A stretch of DNA of 21,145 nucleotides, from positions 1 to 21,145 of the forward strand of contig CAJUCQ010000026.1 in assembly GCA_910584905.1 (NCBI GenBank). The letters run 5' to 3'. This document shows positions 15,246-21,145 of the stretch, piece after piece. The stretch is from an uncultured Muribaculaceae bacterium (GTDB lineage Bacteria; Bacteroidota; Bacteroidia; Bacteroidales; Muribaculaceae). Position numbers and translations under genes: made by a program. Below the pieces are notes generated by a model. That model did no database searches, was not told where the DNA came from, and saw only the letters and a list, made by a program, of their open reading frames with translations. Within the stretch, counting starts at the first letter, position 1. Every line of letters starts with the position of its first letter.

Positions 15246-15405
15246 CTATATCTGATTTGTCGGCGTTGACACTTGTTAAACCTGATATCCATTATACACA
15301 AGACTTTGGATTTTATGTATAACATATTCCTGTCGTAATCGAGGCGCAGAAAGTAATAAAAGTTACCATCGCCTCGCATCTCATGGGCGCTTTTGGTGCT
15401 GTCGC

Positions 15406-15428
15406 TCAGTCACAGTGCAAAGGCACTG
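15406..15428 (-). repeat. Right subterminal hairpin
   Basis: On the minus strand, CAGTGC-CTTT-GCACTG (15413-15428) is preceded by GGAG and followed by TGACTGA. Its outer edge is 73 bases from the right end, exactly matching the left hairpin. Confidence 0.6.
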
Positions 15429-15467
15429 CTCCTTCGCTACAACCCCAAAACCACTCCATGATATGCG

Positions 15468-15501
15468 GCTCTGCGTTTAACATTTATTGTCGAACCGGCT
15501 C
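15468..15501 (-). repeat. Right terminal inverted repeat
   Basis: This is the exact reverse complement of 14935-14968. Its outermost C (15501) supplies one base of the trkA stop codon. Confidence 0.9.
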
Positions 15502-16208
15502 TAAATATCCATGTGGCGGTAAAATTCCTTGAACGCCTCCTTTGAGCCGAAGACCGTAAGCACGTCTTCGGCTTCGACTTTGATGGAATCGTCGCCCGCA
15601 AGCGCCGATGCGAGATTGATGAGCACTCGCCGCTTGCGCGCGATGCCGAGGATATTCGTCCGGCTCTCGGGACGCGTGGCCGCGACGACAGTCAGCCCGT
15701 ACGACTTTGTGATGTCAAGCAGGCTGTATGGCATCCCCACAAACCGGCGGGGCACCCGTAGCTTAACGACCACATTGCTTTCGTCCACCTGAAGCGTCTC
15801 GACGTCGGCTCCAAGCTCCATCTCATGAGTTAGGTCTGAAGCCGCGCGCTGCTCGGGAGTAAGAATGCGGTCAAGCTCGAAGCTCTCAAGGATAGCCTCA
15901 TGCAGCTCGTCGATGGCGCGAGCATAGATATGCTTCACTCCGGCCTTCTTGAGTAGAGCCACTGTCTTGATTGACGCGCCGAAATTCTCGCCGATGGCAA
16001 CGATGACAAGGTCGACGTTAGTCAGCGGAAGCACCTGTAGGGAACTCTCCTCGGTAGAGTCGATGAGATACACCGTCGAGATATAATCCTTTATAGCGTC
16101 GATATTGCTTTGGCGGATGTCTGCGCCGATGACCTCGTGACCGAGCGCAGTCAGGTCGCGCGCGAGATTCGAACCATAAATGCCAAGACCGATTATCAGA
16201 TATTTCAT
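15501..16208 (-). CDS. trkA: Potassium uptake regulatory subunit (TrkA/KtrA, RCK domain)
   Basis: This 235-residue cytoplasmic protein has an N-terminal Rossmann RCK_N domain (MKYLIIGLGIYGSNLARDL, dinucleotide motif GxGxxG) and a C-terminal RCK_C domain (about 140-235). Such proteins form rings that gate the membrane channel in response to ATP/ADP or NAD(H). It lies 26 bases downstream of trkH on the same strand, a classic pair. Its TAG stop (15501-15503) uses the last base of the inserted element plus two bases of the target duplication; the pre-insertion stop was identical. Confidence 0.93.
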   Translation of the reverse strand: MKYLIIGLGIYGSNLARDLTALGHEVIGADIRQSNIDAIKDYISTVYLIDSTEESSLQVLPLTNVDLVIVAIGENFGASIKTVALLKKAGVKHIYARAIDELHEAILESFELDRILTPEQRAASDLTHEMELGADVETLQVDESNVVVKLRVPRRFVGMPYSLLDITKSYGLTVVAATRPESRTNILGIARKRRVLINLASALAGDDSIKVEAEDVLTVFGSKEAFKEFYRHMDI

Positions 16209-16234
16209 AGTGTTCGCTTGGAGGGGATGAAGTG

Positions 16235-18094
16235 TCAGTTGATGATTATTGAATCCGTGGGGAAATGGACCGAGCGGTCACGCCGGTTGCCCATAAAACC
16301 ACATAGCAGCGAAATGATGCCTACGCGCCCGAGAAACATCGCCGTGCACAGCACGCACTTCGACGCCGACGAAAGAGCCGGAGTGATTCCCAGCGACGTC
16401 CCGACGGTGAACAGCGCCGATACGCACTCGAAAACAAGCCCGCGGGCATCCTGCGCAGGCTCAAGGATGAACAGCACAAAGACATACACCCCGAGCGACA
16501 GGATTGACAGGATGACAACGGCGTTGGCCCGACGCACGGACGCCGTCGAAAGATTACGCCCGAATGCCGGAATGCCGCGATAGCCCGACACGATTGAACG
16601 CAGATTCAGCAACACGGCAGCAAGCGTGTTGACCTTGATGCCCCCGGCAAGACTCTGAGACGCTCCGCCTATCCACATCAGAAGCATCACGACCACGAGT
16701 GTGGCATTGAGAAACGACGCCGGATTGACCGACGCAAACCCCGCCGACCGCGGTGTCAGCGAGTTGAATATGCTCTGTACGATTTTGTCGTATAGGCTCA
16801 TCCCGGCCAGCGTATTGTTATATTCCAGCACGAAAAACGCCACAGCTCCCGCCGCGAAAAGCGAAAGCGTCGTGGCAAGGACAAGCTTGGTGTTCAGATC
16901 AAAGATATGCACGGGGAGAGGCCCGCGGTCTCCGCCGGGGCGAAGCCGACGCAGAAGATGACCGCCCACCTCCTTGAAATTCACAAGATTCGGAAAACCG
17001 ATTCCTCCGGCAAACACAAGCAGCGACGTCACAAGATAGATATTGCCGTTGCTCCCCATAAGCAGGGGATTCGACATTCCCTCGGGCATATAGCAGAAGC
17101 CGGCGTTGCAGAACGACGACAGCGAATGGAACGCCGAAATCATCAACCGCTCGCCCGTCCCCGTCCCTATACCTTCAGGAAGAGTCAGATACACCAGCGC
17201 CGCTCCCGCACCCTCGACAACAAGCGTGAACATCAGGATATAGAGCAGCGCAGGAATCAGCGCGTTCATACTCTTCGAATAAATAAAATCACGAAGCATG
17301 AGCTGATTGTAAATCGACCGACTGCCGCTGAAAAATATAGCGAAAAAACTCGTGAACGTAAGCACCCCGAGACCCCCTATCTGCACCATAAGAGCTATAA
17401 CAAGCAAACCCAGCGGGGTGAACGTCGTCGGCAGGTCGAGCGTCGTCAGCCCCGTGATGCACACGGCGCTCGTCGACACAAACAACGAATCGACATAGTC
17501 AATCGGTCCATACGTACACTTCGGGAGCATAAGCGCCAGCGACCCCGCAAAAATAAAAAACAGGAAACTCCCGGCCATCATAAGCGACGGATTCGTTCGA
17601 CGCCCCACGACGCGCATGACTCCGAAACAAATTTCCATCACCGAATAAAACGCAAGGACCGAATACAAAAAATAATTGCTGTAAAGCATCGCCGCAAGTT
17701 GCGGAATCCACGGATTATCCGGCCGAGGATAAAACAGGGCCGGAAGCGTCAGCACCACAAGCCCGTCGGTAATCCACTTAAGAAGTCCCGTCGAGCGAAG
17801 AGTCGACCGCGTCAGGAACAATAGCCCGAACACAATATTGCCCGCAAAAACAAGCTGCGCCCCGCGCAGCAAAAATCCCATGAAACGCCAGTCATCAGCC
17901 GTGCATTCGTAGCCCGCACTGAGCGCAAGAGCCACAAGCGAAGCTACCGACATCACAAATACAAGCACCCCGAATACACGCGAAATGCGCTCCACAGCCA
18001 CATCCCACTGTCGGGAATAGCTGTAGAACGCAAGCCGTAGCTTCCACCGCCGGCGATTAAGCAAATCCTTTAGAGTTCTCTCTGCAGGCCGCAT
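16235..18094 (-). CDS. trkH: TrkH/KtrB family potassium channel subunit
   Basis: The 619-residue membrane protein has a conserved Trk core starting near residue 168 (NPSLMMAGSFLFFIFAG). Four pore-loop repeats carry the selectivity-filter glycines: STSAVCITGLTT, SSFCNAGF, LTPRSAGFAS and VGTSLGIT. About 165 N-terminal residues add several extra transmembrane helices (VFGVLVFVMSVASLVALALS, AQLVFAGNIVFGLLFL, WITDGLVVLTLPALFY), making it longer than enteric TrkH; Bacteroidetes homologues are often of this size. It imports potassium under control of TrkA. The start is 11 bases after the DUF4923-like stop, suggesting one transcript. Confidence 0.93.
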   Translation of the reverse strand: MRPAERTLKDLLNRRRWKLRLAFYSYSRQWDVAVERISRVFGVLVFVMSVASLVALALSAGYECTADDWRFMGFLLRGAQLVFAGNIVFGLLFLTRSTLRSTGLLKWITDGLVVLTLPALFYPRPDNPWIPQLAAMLYSNYFLYSVLAFYSVMEICFGVMRVVGRRTNPSLMMAGSFLFFIFAGSLALMLPKCTYGPIDYVDSLFVSTSAVCITGLTTLDLPTTFTPLGLLVIALMVQIGGLGVLTFTSFFAIFFSGSRSIYNQLMLRDFIYSKSMNALIPALLYILMFTLVVEGAGAALVYLTLPEGIGTGTGERLMISAFHSLSSFCNAGFCYMPEGMSNPLLMGSNGNIYLVTSLLVFAGGIGFPNLVNFKEVGGHLLRRLRPGGDRGPLPVHIFDLNTKLVLATTLSLFAAGAVAFFVLEYNNTLAGMSLYDKIVQSIFNSLTPRSAGFASVNPASFLNATLVVVMLLMWIGGASQSLAGGIKVNTLAAVLLNLRSIVSGYRGIPAFGRNLSTASVRRANAVVILSILSLGVYVFVLFILEPAQDARGLVFECVSALFTVGTSLGITPALSSASKCVLCTAMFLGRVGIISLLCGFMGNRRDRSVHFPTDSIIIN

Positions 18095-18105
18095 CGCCGG
18101 AGATA

Positions 18106-18777
18106 TTACTCTGCCTTCATCTTGAAACCAAGATAAAGGTCGTCATACTGTTGGAGCAATGAATTTATAGCCGACAACGACTGAAGCTTGGCCACCGACG
18201 ACACTGCGTCGAGCACCTTCATAAGCTTCGTGGCGTCAAACACAATCGTAAGCGTCTTGCCGCTCTTCGTGGCGATAGCCTTGACACTGCCAAGCTTCAC
18301 CTTCCCGAAAGCACTGAATGAAAACACAAGATTATTGTCATCATCCTTGCTGATTGTGCCCTTAAGATTGATTTTCCTGACGCTCATCGTAAATGTCAGA
18401 TCATCTGCGACTGCAAGGCTCACATTATTGAGGCCAGCCTTGACATAATAAGGCTCAAGCTTCTGCTCGATGGCCGCAGATGCCGCCGCGCCGCCTATTT
18501 TCTTCAACGCATTGTCCGAGCCGAAGCCCACGGCCGGAGACGCATAATTCCACGTCCCGACGAGGTCCTCCACCGCGAACTTATTCGTCGACGTAAGATT
18601 CCCCAGCACCGAACCGATGGCCCCGGCAAGACCGCCGCCCTGCGACTGCGACGACGCCGTCGTCGTCGTGTCCTTGCCTGCGCCTCCGAGACGCCCGAAA
18701 ATATCACTGAGGCTCTGGGCCGACATGCCCCCGGAAATACCCGCAAGCATCATTATCGCTATAATCAGTTTCTTCAT
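18106..18777 (-). CDS. DUF4923-like exported protein
   Basis: This is a 223-residue protein with a Sec signal peptide (MKKLIIAIMMLAGISGGMSA, cleavage near SAQ). A Ser/Thr/Gly-rich linker follows (KDTTTTASSQSQGGG), then a domain containing VEDLVGTWNYASPAVGF and a beta-rich body ending YLGFKMKAE. This matches Bacteroidetes DUF4923 proteins in size and the lipocalin-like L-x-G-T-W motif. Function is unknown. It precedes trkH by 11 bases, so it may be cotranscribed with the potassium system without an obvious mechanistic link. Confidence 0.75.
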   Translation of the reverse strand: MKKLIIAIMMLAGISGGMSAQSLSDIFGRLGGAGKDTTTTASSQSQGGGLAGAIGSVLGNLTSTNKFAVEDLVGTWNYASPAVGFGSDNALKKIGGAAASAAIEQKLEPYYVKAGLNNVSLAVADDLTFTMSVRKINLKGTISKDDDNNLVFSFSAFGKVKLGSVKAIATKSGKTLTIVFDATKLMKVLDAVSSVAKLQSLSAINSLLQQYDDLYLGFKMKAE

Positions 18778-18826
18778 ATTTCTTTTTGTCTTAATCGTAA
18801 AAAATGATGCCGCCTCACGGACACAA

Positions 18827-20827
18827 TCACGCTGTAACCTCCGAGAGAGCAGGAGCTGCCGAAGGCTCTTCCGACGCCTTCAACTCATTGTCAACGCGCT
18901 CCCACTCCGAATTGTTCGACTTATACTCCGGCACGATAAGCTTCATTTCTGCCACAATATCATGCGCCGGACCGTCAATCAAAGTCTCAAGATGCTCGAA
19001 ATGAGCAAGCACGTCGGTATAATCGTACGTACGCACCTTCGCAATCATAATCTTCTTGTTGTGCGTGGCTATAGTGTTCTCCTTCTCGTTGAGCAACTCC
19101 TCATAAAGCTTCTCGCCGGGACGAAGACCCGTTTCGACAATCTTGATATCCTCGTCCGGGCGCAAACCCGAAAGACGAATCATCCGTACGGCAAGATCCC
19201 ATATCTTCACCGGCTTACCCATATCGAACACATAAATCTCGCCGCCCTGACCCATCACACCGGCCTCAAGCACAAGATTGCAGGCCTCGGGGATAGTCAT
19301 GAAATAGCGGATAATATCGCGGTGGGTGATAGTCACCGGGCCGCCCTCCTCAATCTGCTTGCGGAACAACGGAATCACCGACCCGTTGCTTCCAAGCACA
19401 TTGCCGAAACGAGTAGTGATAAAACGCGTCGACGGTCCGTCGGAATTATGGCGCAACCACGTCGAAAGCGACTGAACATAAATCTCGGCCATACGCTTCG
19501 AACAGCCCATAACATTCGTCGGGTTAACGGCCTTGTCCGTCGACACCATCACAAATTTCTCTACCCCGTACTTCACTGACAAGTCCGCGATATTCTTCGT
19601 GCCGTAAACATTCGTGTGCACCGCCTCAGTCGGATTGCGCTCCATCATCGGCACATGCTTGTAAGCCGCCGCATGGAACACATAGCGCGGACGATACTTC
19701 TTGAACGCACGCTCCATACGCGTAGCGTTCGTAATGTCTCCTATGAAAAGATGAATACGGATGTTAGGGAACGTCTGCTGCATCTCCAGCTGAAGCTCAT
19801 GCATCGGAGTCTCAGCCTGATCAAGCAACACAATGTCGCGCGCCTCAATCTTGGCTACCTGACGCACAATCTCACTGCCTATCGACCCGGCAGCACCCGT
19901 CACCATCACGGTCTGCCCCTTGAGCATATGCTCGATAGCCGGATTATTAGTTTGAATTGTCTCGCGGCCCAAAAGGTCCTCGACCTTGATGCTGCGGACA
20001 TGCCCCGACAGATTCGGCATCTCCTTCGAATTAAGGTCAAACTCCTCAATCTGATTCATCATCATCAGCTGAATGCCATGCTTCAGGAAATTATCCGCAA
20101 ACTCGCTCCGCATAAGCTCCATCTGAGTCGAAAGGAACATAAGAGTCTTGCACCTGTAATAATCAAAAATCTCCTTAACCTTATCAGGCTCATAAGGCAC
20201 AACCGGAATACCGCTCACATTCAGATTCGACACCGTCCTATTAAGACTCAGAAGCGCCACAGGCTCATACACACCCTCAAACTCGCTCCGTAATGCCGAA
20301 GCCATAAAAAACGAATTGATAGCCGAGCCCAAGAATATCACACGCTTGCGCTTGGCCGTAACCCCCGACACATGAAGATAAAAATACTTCACCGTATAAC
20401 GCATCAGAAGCATAAGCGTGAACACCAAAACGCCGGTAATGAAAATATTCCAGAATGCAAAATAATAAAATCCGAATGCCAGGTACGTTCCAATCGACAC
20501 ACCCAGCTGCACGCCCATGACACTCAGAACCAAAAGCATCAGACGATACGAGTCCTCAATCACCGTAAGACGGATTACACTGCGGCTTGACCCCGTTACA
20601 TACAAACAGACAGCATACGCAATCCACACAAATGTGCCCTTCACAACCGGTGCAAAAATCGGATCGCCCGGCGAAACATAGCCGCCTCCAAAGGCATAAA
20701 CCAACGCACACGACAAGGCAATGATAGTCAAATCAGCCAACGACACCATCCACTTCGGACATGGCGTCGCAACAAATCTCTGAACAAGCTTTGTCTTCGA
20801 CAAGAAATACAAAAGTTTATTGGTCAT
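18827..20827 (-). CDS. Membrane-bound nucleotide-sugar 4,6-dehydratase (CapD/PglF/FlaA1 family)
   Basis: The protein is 666 residues from the ATG at 20827 (MTNKLLYFLSKTKLVQRF); an ATG at 20890 could add 21 residues. Four N-terminal transmembrane helices (about 28-150) precede a CoA-binding-like Rossmann domain (KRKRVIFLGSAINSFF), then an extended SDR domain with VMVTGAAGSIGSEIVRQV, HAAAYKHVPMME and STDKAVNPTNVMGCSKRMAE. Met replaces the usual catalytic Tyr in the YxxxK motif, as is usual in this group. These enzymes convert UDP-GlcNAc to a 4-keto-6-deoxy sugar at the inner membrane for capsule, O-antigen or protein glycans. No glycosyltransferase is adjacent here. Confidence 0.9.
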   Translation of the reverse strand: MTNKLLYFLSKTKLVQRFVATPCPKWMVSLADLTIIALSCALVYAFGGGYVSPGDPIFAPVVKGTFVWIAYAVCLYVTGSSRSVIRLTVIEDSYRLMLLVLSVMGVQLGVSIGTYLAFGFYYFAFWNIFITGVLVFTLMLLMRYTVKYFYLHVSGVTAKRKRVIFLGSAINSFFMASALRSEFEGVYEPVALLSLNRTVSNLNVSGIPVVPYEPDKVKEIFDYYRCKTLMFLSTQMELMRSEFADNFLKHGIQLMMMNQIEEFDLNSKEMPNLSGHVRSIKVEDLLGRETIQTNNPAIEHMLKGQTVMVTGAAGSIGSEIVRQVAKIEARDIVLLDQAETPMHELQLEMQQTFPNIRIHLFIGDITNATRMERAFKKYRPRYVFHAAAYKHVPMMERNPTEAVHTNVYGTKNIADLSVKYGVEKFVMVSTDKAVNPTNVMGCSKRMAEIYVQSLSTWLRHNSDGPSTRFITTRFGNVLGSNGSVIPLFRKQIEEGGPVTITHRDIIRYFMTIPEACNLVLEAGVMGQGGEIYVFDMGKPVKIWDLAVRMIRLSGLRPDEDIKIVETGLRPGEKLYEELLNEKENTIATHNKKIMIAKVRTYDYTDVLAHFEHLETLIDGPAHDIVAEMKLIVPEYKSNNSEWERVDNELKASEEPSAAPALSEVTA

Positions 20828-20909
20828 TGATATTTTTTTTAATGATAAACCTGATAAGTTTTGATTATGCCTCGTAAATGAAGCTACCATCTTCAAATAC
20901 TAAGTCTTG

Positions 20910-20941
20910 CAAAATTACAAAATAAATTTATGATTCGCAAA
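20910..20941 (-). promoter_or_regulatory. Promoter of the sugar dehydratase gene
   Basis: The minus strand reads TTTG (complement of 20938-20941), 20 bases, then TAATTTTG (complement of 20910-20917), a good Bacteroidetes promoter. Transcription would start near 20903, giving a leader of about 75 bases to the ATG at 20827. Confidence 0.65.
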
Positions 20942-21065
20942 TAAATAAACCACCCCGCCACAACAAAAAAGCACCCACCGCCATATCCCATCCCCCCACG
21001 CCAAATCACAAACACCCCACGTCCAACGCAGTACGGACGCGATTCAATGCTATTAACTTAAGGCC

Positions 21066-21145
21066 TCATAGCGCTTGTCTGTAGTTAGTCAAAGTAACAT
21101 ATTTTCCGCTTGCCTTTATATTTCTGAACACTCGCGCATTGTGCC
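21066..21145 (-). CDS. Possible C-terminus of a leftward gene cut by the window edge
   Basis: A frame open from the window end to a TGA at 21066-21068 encodes 25 residues, HNARVFRNIKASGKYVTLTN followed by YRQAL. Another minus-strand frame (19 residues, stop at 21085-21087) is also open, so the correct frame is uncertain. No family is recognised. The DNA between this and the dehydratase promoter (20945-21065) shows nothing beyond a short CGTCC / GGACG stem. Confidence 0.25.
   Translation of the reverse strand, partial: HNARVFRNIKASGKYVTLTNYRQAL

Larger units (their letters stand above)
14935..15501. mobile_element. 567-bp internally deleted IS5-like element (MITE-like)
   Basis: The ends are 34-bp perfect inverted repeats (14935-14968 and 15468-15501) starting GAGCCGGTTCGACAAT, flanked by TAA duplications. 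Inside each repeat, similarity continues weakly to about 145 bases from the end, with a symmetric hairpin and a shared GAGGCGAwGGTAACTTT box. The only transposase trace is a 40-residue C-terminal fragment on the minus strand, so the element cannot move on its own and looks like an internal deletion product. The family call rests on the fragment, the GAG ends and the TNA target, so it is inference. Confidence 0.85.

Noticed and set aside
18650..18675. GAC/GTC triplet repeat-like stretch
   Set aside because: It only encodes the Thr/Ser-rich linker of the DUF4923-like protein; too short to call a tandem repeat locus.

Overview
The window looks like a chromosomal segment from a fairly GC-rich member of the Bacteroidales, most likely a Muribaculaceae-type gut bacterium. 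Evidence: Bacteroidetes-style promoters (TTTG near -33 with TAnnTTTG near -7, for example ahead of panB), Bacteroidetes-typical families (a DUF6377-like membrane regulator, a DUF4923-like exported protein, a VorB/KorA-type 2-oxoacid:ferredoxin oxidoreductase cluster), and almost no Shine-Dalgarno signal ahead of starts. The exact genus is inference.

Layout. 1-413: tail of a rightward reading frame that may be a transposase, then AT-rich DNA with a stem-loop. 414-2297 (leftward): a two-gene module, an ABC/OLD-like AAA ATPase followed by a small protein with a PD-(D/E)XK-like motif. The genes overlap by one base and each is broken by one missing base. This is the best candidate here for an undescribed defence-like system, seen in decayed or mis-sequenced form. 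2422-4095 (leftward): DUF6377-like membrane-spanning regulator. 4174-7224 (leftward): a secreted GH31 glycoside hydrolase followed by riboflavin synthase ribE. 7231-7411: divergent promoter region; strand GC skew flips about here.

7412-10417 (rightward): a Cys-rich exported peptide, then the four subunits (ferredoxin-like, alpha, beta, gamma) of a 2-oxoacid:ferredoxin oxidoreductase, which makes acyl-CoA and reduced ferredoxin in anaerobes. 10418-10546 holds three consecutive stem-loops. 10547-13069 (rightward): rbfA, a LolC/LolE-type ABC permease and a radical SAM protein. 13205-14934 (rightward): panB with its own canonical promoter and a strong intrinsic terminator, then an acyl-ACP thioesterase.

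14935-15501: a 567-bp internally deleted IS5-like element with 34-bp perfect terminal inverted repeats and a TAA target duplication. It sits exactly in the overlap of the stop codons of the two convergent flanking genes and leaves both proteins unchanged. 15501-18777 (leftward): DUF4923-like protein, TrkH/KtrB potassium channel and TrkA/KtrA RCK regulator. 18827-20827 (leftward): a membrane-bound CapD/PglF-type nucleotide-sugar 4,6-dehydratase with a good promoter, for capsule or glycan synthesis. The last ~200 bases are intergenic and end in the tail of a leftward frame cut by the window edge. No tRNA, rRNA or CRISPR array was seen.
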